Counted from the first letter of the stretch, positions 52,041-61,642 are shown. The stretch: DNA of 64,000 nt from Bacteroidota bacterium (GCA_018266055.1 JAFDYT010000005.1:124001-188000); one strand, 5' to 3'. Program-made: numbers and translations. The notes: generated by a model not told the origin, from the letters alone.

Positions 52041-52912
52041 TTTTTTATTTCTGGAAACTGATAACCGTACAACTTAGTAATTTTTTTCTTTGACATTTCT
52101 TCTACTGATACCAGCATCACTACATCTTCAATTGGCCGGTCAGCGCCGTTTTTCTTTTCCATTGCGATCTTGTCGATCACGTCTAGGCCCTGAATTACTT
52201 CACCAAAAACAGTGTAGCCTCCATCCAGAAACGGCGTGCCACCTACGGTAGTATACGCTTGAATTTTTTCTGTCGAAACTTCTTTTGAAATTTTGAGTCC
52301 GGTTTCTTTTTCAATTTGCGGTGCGAGGCTAAAGATTTTTTTCTTCAGCTTGTACACATCACCGGCACTGTAAAGTTGGCTAAGTGTATCTCGCAATGCC
52401 TGATGTTCCGGTTTGTTGATGAATTGCTGAAGGCCGGTATTTAACTTCTCCTGATCAAACTTCAATTCGTCGGTATTGTCGGCGGTGAGTACAGTGCCCT
52501 GCACGATATAAAACTGGCTGCCGCTGGAAGCTTTGGCGGGATTGACACCATCGCCAAGCCGTGCAGCCGACAGCGCTCCTTTTTTGTGGAAAAATTTTGG
52601 ATTGAACTCAGCGTCAATCGTGTACCCCGGGCCTCCATTGCCAAGGCTTTGGCCCGGCTTTGCTTTCTTAGAATTTGGATCGCCACCTTGAATCATAAAC
52701 CCGGCAATCACTCGATGAAATAACAAACTGTCGAAGTAATGTTCTTTGGCGAGCTTGATGAAATTCGCTTTATGCTTCGGTGTTTCGTCGTACAGCAACG
52801 CCACCATGTTTCCGTATTTGGTTTTGATCGTGACGACGAAATCTTTTTTCTGTCCCTTGCCGGGAATAACGGATGCAAGGAGCACCAGCGCGAGGAAAGT
52901 TCTTTTTAACAT
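52037..52912 (-). CDS. Secreted cyclophilin-type peptidyl-prolyl isomerase
   Basis: A 291-residue exported isomerase. Signal peptide about 1-20, then a cyclophilin domain: LFHRVIAGFMIQGGDP and SGSQFYIVQG carry the usual active-site residues, and the late FGEVIQGLDVIDKIA closes the fold. An insert of about 80 residues, charged and helical (LNTGLQQFINKPEHQALRDT), sits between strands, as in several Bacteroidota members. It is nine bases after holB and overlaps rfbD by four. Confidence 0.93.
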   Translation of the reverse strand: MLKRTFLALVLLASVIPGKGQKKDFVVTIKTKYGNMVALLYDETPKHKANFIKLAKEHYFDSLLFHRVIAGFMIQGGDPNSKKAKPGQSLGNGGPGYTIDAEFNPKFFHKKGALSAARLGDGVNPAKASSGSQFYIVQGTVLTADNTDELKFDQEKLNTGLQQFINKPEHQALRDTLSQLYSAGDVYKLKKKIFSLAPQIEKETGLKISKEVSTEKIQAYTTVGGTPFLDGGYTVFGEVIQGLDVIDKIAMEKKNGADRPIEDVVMLVSVEEMSKKKITKLYGYQFPEIKK

Positions 52913-52921
52913 TCGGTGAAA

Positions 52922-54046
52922 TTACGGGTTGATGGTTTTTGAAAGCTGAAGCGACAAATCCATGAAGATCATCTTGGCGCTTCCGTTTCGGTCAAGATGA
53001 TACGACGCTTCGTTGATCAGCCTGTTAGCTGTTTCAATTTTCGGAACGGAAAAATATTTACTGAAATTCTCGACGAATTTTTCTTCTTCGCCTTTCACGC
53101 GACTCATCGGGTTGGCTCCTGAAATTCGCAGAAGCGTTTCACGCATCATGCTCAGGCCGTATTGCAGCAGGTTGCGTTGTCCGAGTTTATCCATTTCATG
53201 AAACTCATCGGCCATAGAAATGAGTTTGGCGAAATCTTTTTTAAAGCAACTTCGCATCCAGTCGATGAATCGGGTTTGGTGATGATCTTCTTCGGCGCTG
53301 GTAAGTTGTATCGCAAAGTTTAAATCACCTTCGGCCAGTTGAACAATCTCGTTGCGCTTGGCATCGTCCAGCGAATAATTTTTTCTAAGATAATTCTCCA
53401 CGTCTTCGTCGGCGAGCAGCGGAACGTGCACCATCTGCGTGCGCGAGATGATGGTGGGAAGTAATTGCTCGGCGCTGTTGGTCACCAGAAGAAAGTAAGT
53501 ATGCGCGGGTGGCTCTTCCAGGATTTTTAAAATGCCATTGGCCGCTGAAGTGTGCATCAGTTCTGGCAGCCAGATGATCATTACCTTGCTGGTGCTTTCA
53601 AAAGACTTCAGGGCCAGTGACCGGATTATCTCGCGGCTCTCTTCGCGCGCAATCAACGCCTGCTTGTCTTCGCCACCGTAAAAGCTAATCCAGTTGCCGA
53701 GATTGCCAAAAGGCTGCTCAAGCAGAAAGCTCCTCCAGTTTTTTAAAATCTCCGAACGAAAGCGTTCTTCATCTTTGTCGCCTTTGATATTGCCCAGCGG
53801 AAAAACAAAATGCGTGTCGGGGTGAACGTACTTGAGACTTTTGCTGCAGGCAGGGCAAGTGCCGCACGCATCGGTGCCGGATTTATTCTGGCAGTGCAGG
53901 TAGTTGGCAAATGCCAGTGCCAGTGGTAAACTCAGCGCGCCAGGTTTGCCGGCAAACAATAGTGCATGCGCAATGTGATTGGCTTGCACCGAGCCGGTGA
54001 GTTTACTTTTTACTTCGTCAAGACCTGGAATGGAGGAGAACGTCAT
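52922..54046 (-). CDS. holB: DNA polymerase III, delta-prime-like clamp-loader subunit
   Basis: A 374-residue AAA+ clamp-loader protein. The early HALLFAGKPGALSLPLALAFA stretch is a degenerate P-loop, in line with the non-ATPase delta-prime role. Zinc-binding cysteines follow in LHCQNKSGTDACGTCPACSK. The helix LEEPPAHTYFLLVTN and SRTQMV (SRC-like sensor) are family marks. Its start overlaps the GlmU-like gene by four bases, so translation is coupled to a cell-wall-related gene. Confidence 0.93.
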   Translation of the reverse strand: MTFSSIPGLDEVKSKLTGSVQANHIAHALLFAGKPGALSLPLALAFANYLHCQNKSGTDACGTCPACSKSLKYVHPDTHFVFPLGNIKGDKDEERFRSEILKNWRSFLLEQPFGNLGNWISFYGGEDKQALIAREESREIIRSLALKSFESTSKVMIIWLPELMHTSAANGILKILEEPPAHTYFLLVTNSAEQLLPTIISRTQMVHVPLLADEDVENYLRKNYSLDDAKRNEIVQLAEGDLNFAIQLTSAEEDHHQTRFIDWMRSCFKKDFAKLISMADEFHEMDKLGQRNLLQYGLSMMRETLLRISGANPMSRVKGEEEKFVENFSKYFSVPKIETANRLINEASYHLDRNGSAKMIFMDLSLQLSKTINP

Positions 54047-55206
54047 TTCGTCTGATCAAATACGTTTTTCAATATCGAGCGATCTTGTGCCGTAAGTTCG
54101 ATTTTCTTTCGGGCCAACACGCGGCTTGCAGTTTCCATCGCTTTTTCAAAATTATACACTTCAAGTTTGGATCCACCGCCCCACGAAAACGACGGCACGT
54201 GTTTGGGTGGAAAACCCTCGCCAAAAACATTGGAGCTTACGCCCACCACGGTGCCTGTGTTGAACATCGTGTTGATGCCGCTCTTGCTGTGGTCGCCCAT
54301 GATCAGGCCGCAGTTAGGAATACCTGTGCTCACCAGCGCATTTTTGGTATAACTCCACAACTTCACCTGATCGTAATTGTTTTTAAGGTTCGATGAGTTA
54401 GTATCGGCGCCCAGGTTACACCATTCACCCAGCACGGAATTGCCGAGGAACCCATCGTGCGCTTTGTTGCTGTACCCGAACAGTACCGCGTTGCTAACCT
54501 CGCCGCCGATTTTACAATACGGACCAATGGTAGTGTCGGCGCGCATTTTGCCGCCCATGTTCACCACCGATTCCTCACCGAGCGCAAAGGGCCCGCGAAG
54601 GATGGAGCCTTCCTGCACCTGCGAATTTTTGCCAAGGTAAATCGGACCGTTTTCGGCGTTCAGAATTGCCGCGTGAAGGATCACACCTTCTTCAAGGAAA
54701 ATATTTTCTTCGTGATAGCACCGTGTGTGCCGGTCTTTGATGGCTGCTGATTTTCTTCCTGCCGTCAGAAGTGTAAAGTCAGCGCGAATCTGATTTCCAT
54801 TTTGCTGAAAAATTTTCCAAGGCTGGTCGATGAGCGTGATGTCGTCGGCATAGTCTATGGCTTTACCGGCAATTACTTCGGGCAGTTCATCGTCGTGCGT
54901 GCGCACGGCAAGTACTCTTTCATTCTTATAGATTGCTTCTCCTGAATTAAGATTTTTAATGGCAGCTAGAATTTTGTCATCGGGGCAAAGAGCACCATTG
55001 ACAAACAGGTTGTCGGCCTTAATTTTCTTTTTATACTTTTCAGAAAGGTAAGGTTGCGTCAGGTACGAAATCGGCGTGTTTAAATGCCGGCTCCATTTTT
55101 CGGCGATGGTGAGTATTCCTACCCGAATGTCTGCCACCGGCCGTGTAAAGGTAAGGGGCAGGAGGTTCGTTCTCAGGCCTGGATCGTCGAATAAAATGAG
55201 GTTCAT
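54043..55206 (-). CDS. GlmU-family sugar nucleotidyltransferase-like protein
   Basis: A 387-residue protein of the Bacteroidota GlmU-like type. The N-terminus (LILFDDPGLRTNLLPLTFTRPVADIR) has the shortened nucleotidyltransferase-like domain; the C-terminal half (from about 185) is a left-handed beta-helix of hexapeptide repeats (GPIYLGKNSQVQEGSILRGP, CKIGGEVSNAVLFG). The canonical GlmU GxGTRM loop is absent, so catalysis of UDP-GlcNAc synthesis is uncertain. First gene of the operon with holB, cyclophilin and rfbD, and starts 39 bases after the rpmE2 terminator. Confidence 0.85.
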   Translation of the reverse strand: MNLILFDDPGLRTNLLPLTFTRPVADIRVGILTIAEKWSRHLNTPISYLTQPYLSEKYKKKIKADNLFVNGALCPDDKILAAIKNLNSGEAIYKNERVLAVRTHDDELPEVIAGKAIDYADDITLIDQPWKIFQQNGNQIRADFTLLTAGRKSAAIKDRHTRCYHEENIFLEEGVILHAAILNAENGPIYLGKNSQVQEGSILRGPFALGEESVVNMGGKMRADTTIGPYCKIGGEVSNAVLFGYSNKAHDGFLGNSVLGEWCNLGADTNSSNLKNNYDQVKLWSYTKNALVSTGIPNCGLIMGDHSKSGINTMFNTGTVVGVSSNVFGEGFPPKHVPSFSWGGGSKLEVYNFEKAMETASRVLARKKIELTAQDRSILKNVFDQTK

Positions 55207-55244
55207 GAAATGGAATAACCTTTTACAAAGTAAGGCAAAAAAAA

Positions 55245-55265
55245 GAATCCCGCAGGGCGGGATTC
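55245..55265 (-). terminator. Rho-independent terminator of rpmE2
   Basis: Perfect 9-bp stem GAATCCCGC / GCGGGATTC with a 3-base loop, followed on the minus strand by eight Ts. A strong intrinsic terminator 28 bases after the L31 stop, separating it from the GlmU-like operon. Confidence 0.92.
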
Positions 55266-55293
55266 CATTAGCTAAGAAACGCTAAGAACAATA

Positions 55294-55536
55294 TTATTTT
55301 TTGCCGTATTTCTTCTGGAATTTCTCCACACGTCCTGCAGTATCCACCAGCATTTTCTTACCAGTAAAGAAGGGATGCGATGCAGAGCTAACTTCGACTT
55401 TGATCACGGGGTATTCTTTTCCCTCGTAGGTAATTTTCTCTTTGGGCACGTTGGTAGAACGGCTCAAAAACTTAAAATCGCTTGATGTGTCCCAAAAAAC
55501 AACTTCTTGATAATTCGGGTGTAAATTCTTTTTCAT
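55294..55536 (-). CDS. rpmE2: Ribosomal protein L31, type B
   Basis: 80 residues from ATG 55536: begins [18 protein letters not shown] and keeps [21 protein letters not shown]. It lacks the CxxC zinc motif of the other L31 type, so it is the zinc-independent form. The open frame continues upstream to 55791 but that part matches no L31 and would be a 5' leader. A strong terminator follows. Monocistronic. Confidence 0.97.
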   Translation of the reverse strand: MKKNLHPNYQEVVFWDTSSDFKFLSRSTNVPKEKITYEGKEYPVIKVEVSSASHPFFTGKKMLVDTAGRVEKFQKKYGKK

Positions 55537-55695
55537 ATAGTCTTTTCTGTAAAAGGATTGCAAAAATAGGGAAACCGGACAGATTTGCAATGGCTGGAAA
55601 AACCATTTTTCAGGGGTTTTGCGAAAACCCTTTTGTTTTAGCTCAAAAACCAAATAAAATGGGCAATTTTGAAGCTGTATAAAAGGACAAAAATT

Positions 55696-57390
55696 TTGAA
55701 AAAAACAGGAATTGCCTTTTTGCTGTGCGCGCTGGGGGCGGTAGCCTTTGGCCAAAGCACGAATGCTCCCCTCAATGAGGATTATTACCATTGGGTGACG
55801 CGCTATGAAATAAAGTCGGGGAGGGTAGCCTCCGAGCTTTTTACTGCTGTTCGCCCGTTCCAGCGCAAAACCATCGTGGCTTTTGTTGACTCACTGAACG
55901 CCATCGACAAGGTGTTTACTTCTCCAGCCGACCAGTATAATTATAACTACCTGAGAAATGACAGTTGGGAGTGGAGCCACGCCGAAACGAGCAACAGCGC
56001 CAAACCATTTTTAAAATCCCTATACAGGAAAAAATCAGATTTCGCCCACACCGATCAGCCCGCTCTCGATTTGCACATAAGCCCTGTGTTGTACCTCGGT
56101 TTTGGCAAAGACAGCCGACTTAACCAATCGCTTTACCTCAACTCGCGTGGGGTGGAGATTAGGGGTATGATTGATAAGAAAATCGGGTTTTATACTTTCT
56201 TCACCGACAACCAGTCGATCATGCCAGCTTATGCACATGATGCTTTGGTACTCAACAATACGTTTGTGGTTCCTCACGAAGGATTTTGGAAAACCTACAA
56301 AAATGGAGGCGTAGATTTTTTTCAGGCGCGTGGGTATATCGATTTCAACATTACCAAACATGTCAACATGCAGTTTGGCAACGACCGTACCTTTATCGGC
56401 AATGGATTCCGGTCGCTGATTTTCTCAGATTATTCGCCGCCCAATCTTTTCCTTCGCACCAACGCCCGCATCTGGAAAATCAACTATTTATTTCAACTCA
56501 ATCGCCTTACCGCGCAGGCGTACGGCACGGTCGGCGGATCGTCGGCCAACAAAAGCTATCCGGCCAAATTCATGGCCTTTCATCATGCCAGCATCAACAT
56601 CGGCAAGAAGTTTAATCTGGGTGTTTTTGAATCGGTGGTATTTACTCCGCAAGACTCGGTAAACCGGAATAACTTTCAGATCAACTACCTGAACCCAATC
56701 ATATTTTTCCGCGCGCTTGAGCAGCAAGGCGGAAGCCCCGACAATGTTTTATTAGGAACAGACTTCAAGTGGAATGCCTTCAAGAATGTGTCTTTTTACG
56801 GCCAGGTGGTGATTGACGAATTTGTATTGAAAGAACTGAAAGCGGGCAAAGGATGGTGGGCCAACAAATTTGCGCTGCAAGGTGGCTTAAAATATATTGA
56901 TGCCTTTCGCGTCCCTAACCTAGACCTGCAATTTGAGGCCAACCTCGTGAAGCCATACACTTATTCTCACGATTCGCAGTACAGCAATTACAGTAACTAC
57001 AATCAGTCGCTGGCTCATCCGCTTGGCGCTAATTTGCTTGAAGGAGTGGCTATTGTGCGGTACCAACCTATTCCTAAACTGAACCTGATCGCGAAGAGTT
57101 TTTATACCAAAATCGGGCGCGATACCACCGGCGTGAATTGGGGCAGCGATATTCTTAAAAACAACGCCACACACCAGATGGACTATGGAAACAAGATAGG
57201 GCAGGGAGTAAAAAATACCATTGCCTTTGTTGACTTTACGGCTTCCTACATGGTGAAACACAATGTGTTTATCGACTTGAAAGCTGTGATGCGGCATAGC
57301 AGCAGCCCGGTCGCACTTTATAATAACAATACTGTCATTACCTCCGTGGCGTTGCGGTGGAACATTCCACAACGCACTTACGATTTTTAA
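55696..57390 (+). CDS. Outer-membrane beta-barrel, capsule-assembly Wzi / gliding RemB-like
   Basis: A 564-residue exported protein. I choose the TTG at 55696, preceded by AAAGGACA, because it gives a clean signal peptide ([19 protein letters not shown]). The remainder is rich in short amphipathic strands ([43 protein letters not shown]) typical of a barrel. It fits the Wzi-type capsule-assembly family that in Bacteroidota includes the gliding protein RemB. An earlier TTG at 55669 is possible. The MsbA-like gene starts three bases after its stop. Confidence 0.72.
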   Translation: MKKTGIAFLLCALGAVAFGQSTNAPLNEDYYHWVTRYEIKSGRVASELFTAVRPFQRKTIVAFVDSLNAIDKVFTSPADQYNYNYLRNDSWEWSHAETSNSAKPFLKSLYRKKSDFAHTDQPALDLHISPVLYLGFGKDSRLNQSLYLNSRGVEIRGMIDKKIGFYTFFTDNQSIMPAYAHDALVLNNTFVVPHEGFWKTYKNGGVDFFQARGYIDFNITKHVNMQFGNDRTFIGNGFRSLIFSDYSPPNLFLRTNARIWKINYLFQLNRLTAQAYGTVGGSSANKSYPAKFMAFHHASINIGKKFNLGVFESVVFTPQDSVNRNNFQINYLNPIIFFRALEQQGGSPDNVLLGTDFKWNAFKNVSFYGQVVIDEFVLKELKAGKGWWANKFALQGGLKYIDAFRVPNLDLQFEANLVKPYTYSHDSQYSNYSNYNQSLAHPLGANLLEGVAIVRYQPIPKLNLIAKSFYTKIGRDTTGVNWGSDILKNNATHQMDYGNKIGQGVKNTIAFVDFTASYMVKHNVFIDLKAVMRHSSSPVALYNNNTVITSVALRWNIPQRTYDF

Positions 57391-57393
57391 ACG

Positions 57394-59217
57394 ATGAAAA
57401 TATTCTTTCGCATTCTTTCGTATGCCAACTCGGTTGGTCGCCGGCTCACGTTCTTTTTTATCTATTCTATCCTCGGGATAATTTTTGCGACGTTCAATAT
57501 CGTGCTGGTGATACCGATGTTAAGAACGCTTTTCGCTCAGAGCGATAAGGTGGTGAAAGTACCTGAGTTGCCTGACTTTAGTTTTACGAGCGACTACATC
57601 ATTGGAACATTCAACCATTACTACCTTTTAATTATCCGAGACTTCGGTTCGCTGAATGCCCTTTTGTTTGTGTGTACACTGATTGTCGTTTCGCGATTGT
57701 TAGCCAACCTTTTCGCCTACCTGGAAAGAGTGATGGCGACGAAGATTCGGGTGGACCTGGTAAAAAATATGCGGCTCGATATTTTTAAAAGTGTGTCGCT
57801 GATGCACATCGGGTATTTTAATAATAAAAGAAAAGGTGATTTGATTTCGCGCTTCACCAACGATGTGCTTGAAGTTGAAAACGCGGTGATGAACAGCCTG
57901 AAAGCAGTGTTGAAAGAACCGCTTACGGTGATCGCCTTCTTTTTTGTGCTTTTCAAGATTTCGCCACAAATGACATTGTTTACGCTATTGGTATTGCCGC
58001 TCACCGGCGGCGTGCTCGCAGAGATTATCAAACGCTTAAAAAAGCAGGCGGTTGAAAGTCAGGAGTCGCTGGGGCGAATTGTCAATATCCTTGACGAGAC
58101 CTTTGGCGGAATGCGTGTGGTGAAAGCCTTTAATGCGAGAGGTTTCATCATCGACAAAATGGAAAAAGAAAGCTCCCATTACCGCAAGGTCAGCAAGTCG
58201 ATGGCTTACAAAAATGAGTTGGCTTCACCCGTATCTGAAATATTAGGCGTGGCGATTATCGTCGGTATCATTTTCTATGGAGGAAATATGGTGTTCAATA
58301 AAACACTTGAGCCAGAACAATTCATGGGCTTCCTCACCTTTTTTGCCATGATCATTCAACCAGCCAAAAACTTTTCGAATGGAATCACCTCGCTGCAGCG
58401 CGGAACGGCTTCAGCCAAGCGGATTTTTGAAATGATTGACAGCCAACCGGCGATTCAGAATAAGCCGAATGCCATTGAACTTAAAGATTTCGAACAAAAG
58501 ATCGAGTTCAAAAATGTATCCTTCGCTTACGATACAGAATTGGTGTTGAAGAATATTAACCTTACGGTAAAGAAGGGAAAGACCATCGCGTTGGTAGGCC
58601 CTTCAGGAGGGGGGAAATCTACACTCGCCGATCTGGTTCCTCGCTTTTACGATCCAACCGAAGGCGAGGTGCTGATCGACGGTACGCCCTTACCTGATTA
58701 TGACCTTGAATCGTTGCGTAAGCAAATGGGCGTGGTGACGCAAGAGTCGATCCTGTTTAATGACACTATCTTCAATAACATTGCATTTGGAAATCCCAAC
58801 ATGAGCGAAGAGGCGGTAATTCACGCCGCCAAAGTGGCCAATGCCCACGACTTTATCATGCAGACCGAAAACGGCTATCAGACGTACATCGGCGAACGCG
58901 GTTCCAAACTTTCAGGCGGGCAACGCCAGCGCCTAAGTATAGCCCGTGCAGTGCTCAAAAATCCTCCTATTCTAATTTTGGATGAAGCCACCTCCGCGCT
59001 TGACTCGGAGTCAGAAAAACTAGTGCAGGAGGCGCTCTTTAACCTGATGAAAAACCGCACTTCACTGGTGATAGCACATCGCCTGAGCACCATTCAACAT
59101 GCGGATGAAATTCTGGTGATTCAGCAGGGCGAAATTGTAGAACGGGGAACCCACGAAGACCTTAACAGCAAAAATGGGTTGTATAAGAAGCTGGTGGACA
59201 TCCAGAAAACGGCCTGA
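57394..59217 (+). CDS. ABC exporter, MsbA-like (fused permease-ATPase)
   Basis: A 607-residue half-transporter that would work as a homodimer in the inner membrane. Six helices lie in residues about 20-330; the ATPase domain follows with Walker A GPSGGGKST (about 402-410), signature LSGGQRQRLS (about 506) and ILILDEATSALD. MsbA flips lipid A; the gene's position between a Wzi/RemB-like barrel and gmhA supports a lipopolysaccharide role, though other lipid substrates are possible. Start is the ATG at 57394. Confidence 0.9.
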   Translation: MKIFFRILSYANSVGRRLTFFFIYSILGIIFATFNIVLVIPMLRTLFAQSDKVVKVPELPDFSFTSDYIIGTFNHYYLLIIRDFGSLNALLFVCTLIVVSRLLANLFAYLERVMATKIRVDLVKNMRLDIFKSVSLMHIGYFNNKRKGDLISRFTNDVLEVENAVMNSLKAVLKEPLTVIAFFFVLFKISPQMTLFTLLVLPLTGGVLAEIIKRLKKQAVESQESLGRIVNILDETFGGMRVVKAFNARGFIIDKMEKESSHYRKVSKSMAYKNELASPVSEILGVAIIVGIIFYGGNMVFNKTLEPEQFMGFLTFFAMIIQPAKNFSNGITSLQRGTASAKRIFEMIDSQPAIQNKPNAIELKDFEQKIEFKNVSFAYDTELVLKNINLTVKKGKTIALVGPSGGGKSTLADLVPRFYDPTEGEVLIDGTPLPDYDLESLRKQMGVVTQESILFNDTIFNNIAFGNPNMSEEAVIHAAKVANAHDFIMQTENGYQTYIGERGSKLSGGQRQRLSIARAVLKNPPILILDEATSALDSESEKLVQEALFNLMKNRTSLVIAHRLSTIQHADEILVIQQGEIVERGTHEDLNSKNGLYKKLVDIQKTA

Positions 59218-59258
59218 TTTTGTCGGTAGTCATGCAAGGTTTTGGTAGCAATTGCATT

Positions 59259-59287
59259 TTTGCATACTTTCGAAAAGCCTAAGTTTG
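59259..59287 (+). promoter_or_regulatory. Bacteroidota-type promoter of the gmhA operon
   Basis: TTTG (59259-59262), a 17-base spacer and TAAGTTTG (59280-59287), an exact -7 match. The predicted start near 59294 is about 16 bases ahead of the small membrane protein gene. Confidence 0.6.
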
Positions 59288-59309
59288 CGGTCTTAAAAAA
59301 ATTAACTCA

Positions 59310-59519
59310 ATGAATGCACGCAGGATTATCTTTTTGTCGGTTTTTGTGGCGTATCAGCTTTTTGCGTTTTTGTTTACCCTGGCTATCGAATACAAAGATG
59401 GCTTCATCTATACGCTCCTCAACAAAGTGACCCTGTTTAAATACGGCACCTTGCTTGGGCTTGTACTTGCAATCATTGAGTTTGTTTGGGTGAAAAACGA
59501 ATCCAAAGACAAGCAGTAG
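59310..59519 (+). CDS. Small two-helix membrane protein (69 aa)
   Basis: A 69-residue protein with two hydrophobic helices (about 6-25 and 46-62) joined by YKDGFIYTLLNKVTLFKYG and ending in a charged tail. I do not recognise the family. It is translated from the promoter at 59259-59287 and the gmhA start follows three bases after its stop, suggesting that it is co-produced with GmhA. A helper of the nearby exporter is possible but not shown. Confidence 0.7.
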   Translation: MNARRIIFLSVFVAYQLFAFLFTLAIEYKDGFIYTLLNKVTLFKYGTLLGLVLAIIEFVWVKNESKDKQ

Positions 59520-59522
59520 GGT

Positions 59523-60104
59523 ATGGAATTTCGTGAGGTAATCGCAGCCGAATTTCAGCAGGCAGCTCAGGTGCTGGAGAAATTCATGACCAATGAGCAT
59601 AACCTCCTTTTGGTAGAAGAAGCGGCCAAAATGATCGCCACCTCTATCAACAACGGTGGTAAGGTTATCTCTTGTGGCAACGGCGGGTCGCATTGTGATG
59701 CCATGCACTTTGCCGAGGAGCTTACCGGCCGCTACCGCGAAAACAGAAAGGCAATTCCAGCCTTGTGCATTAGTGATCCAAGCCACATCTCCTGCGTAAG
59801 CAATGATTTTGGCTACGAATTTATTTTCTCCCGCTACCTCGAAGCGCTGGGCAACAAAGGCGATGTGCTGCTTGGTCTTAGTACCAGCGGCAACTCAATG
59901 AATATTATTCGGGCAGCGCAAACGGCCAAAGAAAAAGGAATGAAAGTCATTATCCTTTCCGGAAAGGATGGCGGCAAGCTTGCTCCTCTGGCAGACCTTG
60001 AGTTGCGTGTTGCTCATCATGGATACGCCGATCGCATTCAGGAAGTGCACATCAAGATCATTCATATTCTCATGCTGCTCATCGAAAAGCAGCTGGTAAA
60101 ATAG
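59523..60104 (+). CDS. gmhA: D-sedoheptulose-7-phosphate isomerase
   Basis: First step of the ADP-heptose pathway for lipopolysaccharide core: converts sedoheptulose-7-phosphate to heptose-7-phosphate. A 193-residue SIS-domain protein with the [20 protein letters not shown] motif and the LSTSGNSMN phosphate loop. It follows the small membrane gene by three bases. With MsbA-like and Wzi/RemB-like genes upstream it completes a surface-glycan cluster. Other heptose genes are not in the window. Confidence 0.94.
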   Translation: MEFREVIAAEFQQAAQVLEKFMTNEHNLLLVEEAAKMIATSINNGGKVISCGNGGSHCDAMHFAEELTGRYRENRKAIPALCISDPSHISCVSNDFGYEFIFSRYLEALGNKGDVLLGLSTSGNSMNIIRAAQTAKEKGMKVIILSGKDGGKLAPLADLELRVAHHGYADRIQEVHIKIIHILMLLIEKQLVK

Positions 60105-60107
60105 CCT

Positions 60108-60710
60108 CTATCTATTTTTTGAAATCTGTTCTTTCATCTTTTTGAAAGAAAGATATGGCGCTTGCGCACACACTAGGTTCACTAGCCAGATCGGTACAGA
60201 GCCTCCGGGATCAATTTGCATCTTATAACTTACGGAGAGAGAATTTCTGCTTTTGATTTGGAACTCGTACACCGAATGAGAAACCGGCACACGGATATAC
60301 TCATTCTTTGAAGGTATTTTACTGGCAACACTATTCGCAGTGATGATAAGGCTGCGGTCGCTACGATAAAGATTTAGCTTCACAACCATGTCTCTGTCTG
60401 TAACTGGCCACGGGGCATCGATGATCGTGTAATAAATGAACTCAGTGGAACTTACTTTTTCTAGCAAAGTAGAAGTAACGGTATTGAACTGCCAGTTAAC
60501 ATAGCCTGGAAAATCAAGAAAGAATTTTTCAACCTCATCGAGCGTGGCGTGCATGGTAAACTCGGCGGTGATTGATTTGAACTTTGACGTGTCGTTGTGA
60601 CAGGTGTACACTTTAATGCTGTCCTGATCTTTGCGCAACGTACAATTCGTTTGCGCTTTGACTGGGGTAATCCCCACCCAAATAAAAAGCAACGCTACAA
60701 GTCTATTCAC
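60108..60710 (-). CDS. START-domain lipid-binding-like protein
   Basis: A 200-residue exported protein: GTG start at 60710, signal peptide about 1-19 (ALLFIWVGITPVKAQ). The rest is a START / polyketide-cyclase-like fold, with VEKFFLDFPGYVNWQF, IIDAPWPVTDRDMVVKLNL and the closing helix. The INDAPWPVTDRD-like segment is the usual START family mark. Probably binds a lipid or hydrophobic compound in the periplasm. Four bases separate it from the SDR gene, so they are co-transcribed. Confidence 0.85.
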   Translation of the reverse strand: MNRLVALLFIWVGITPVKAQTNCTLRKDQDSIKVYTCHNDTSKFKSITAEFTMHATLDEVEKFFLDFPGYVNWQFNTVTSTLLEKVSSTEFIYYTIIDAPWPVTDRDMVVKLNLYRSDRSLIITANSVASKIPSKNEYIRVPVSHSVYEFQIKSRNSLSVSYKMQIDPGGSVPIWLVNLVCAQAPYLSFKKMKEQISKNR

Positions 60711-60714
60711 AAAA

Positions 60715-61572
60715 TTATTTCCCCCGACTTTTCTCTATCATGTCCCACATTTCTCCGGGTATCGCGTCGAGGTGGCTGAACTCTCCGCCATTGCGAAGCC
60801 ATTCGCCTCCATCAATAGTGATTACCTCGCCGTTGATGTACGCTGAAAAATCGGAGAGCAGGTACGCCGCCAGATTGGCCAACTCCTGATGGTCGCCCAC
60901 ACGTTTCAGCGGAACACGCGCCGCGGGATCAAATTTTTTCACCAGATCTCCGGGTAGCAAACGGCTCCACGCGCCTTCCGTCGGAAAGGGACCTGGCGCA
61001 ATGGCATTGCTGCGAATGTTGTACTTGGCCCACTCTACGGCGAGCGAGCGCGTGAGGGCTAGCACGCCAGCTTTGGCCGTAGCCGATGGCACGACATATC
61101 CCGAGCCAGTCCAGGCGTACGTGGTCACGATGTTCAGGAAAACCCCGGGTTGTTTTTTTGCGATCCAGTTTTTGCCTGCGGCTAACGTGGTATAGTACGT
61201 TCCTTTCAATACAATGTCCACCACAATATCGAAGGCCCGATGTGAAAGTCGCTCGGTGGGACTGATAAAATTCCCTGCGGCGTTGTTAAGTACTGCGTCA
61301 ATCTTACCAAAGCGGGCTTCTGTTTCTTTCAGCACATTTTCAATCTCTTCGTACTTGCGTACATCGCAGGCTACAGCCAATACTTTCCCGCCAGTTTGCT
61401 GTTCTAGTTCTGCCGCAGTTTTGTCGAGCACATCTTTCTTGCGGCTTGTGATTACCAGGTTGGCGCCAAGTTCAAGCAAATATTTCCCCATCGATTTCCC
61501 AAGGCCGGTGCCGCCTCCGGTGATGATGATGGTTTTTCCTTTGAATGCATCGGGTTTGAACATTCCTTCCAT
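60715..61572 (-). CDS. SDR oxidoreductase, 2,4-dienoyl-CoA reductase-like
   Basis: A 285-residue classical short-chain dehydrogenase. The cofactor motif is TGGGTGLGKSMG, with the NNAAGN motif near 95 and NAIAPGPF after the active site. The region of the catalytic Tyr reads TYAWTGSGYVVPSATAKAG: the family YxxxK is replaced by VPSATAK, as in peroxisomal-type 2,4-dienoyl-CoA reductases, which lack the tyrosine. So the likely job is reduction of dienoyl-CoA in beta-oxidation of unsaturated fatty acids. Start is ATG 61572; ATG 61563 is an alternative. Confidence 0.82.
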   Translation of the reverse strand: MEGMFKPDAFKGKTIIITGGGTGLGKSMGKYLLELGANLVITSRKKDVLDKTAAELEQQTGGKVLAVACDVRKYEEIENVLKETEARFGKIDAVLNNAAGNFISPTERLSHRAFDIVVDIVLKGTYYTTLAAGKNWIAKKQPGVFLNIVTTYAWTGSGYVVPSATAKAGVLALTRSLAVEWAKYNIRSNAIAPGPFPTEGAWSRLLPGDLVKKFDPAARVPLKRVGDHQELANLAAYLLSDFSAYINGEVITIDGGEWLRNGGEFSHLDAIPGEMWDMIEKSRGK

Positions 61573-61586
61573 GATCTACAATTTAA

Positions 61587-61614
61587 TTTGTAATGAAAGT
61601 AGCATTTAATTTTG
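61587..61614 (+). promoter_or_regulatory. Promoter candidate for the OmpA-like gene
   Basis: TTTG (61587-61590), a 16-base spacer and TAATTTTG (61607-61614). The -7 box is exact; the spacer is one base short of the usual range. Start would fall near 61621, about 22 bases before the ATG. Confidence 0.45.
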
Positions 61615-61642
61615 GATATTTGTTTGATAAATTTTTTAAACT

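Noticed and set aside
55537-55791. Long N-terminal extension of ribosomal protein L31
   Set aside because: L31 type B starts at ATG 55536; the extension does not match the family and also overlaps the start of the barrel gene.
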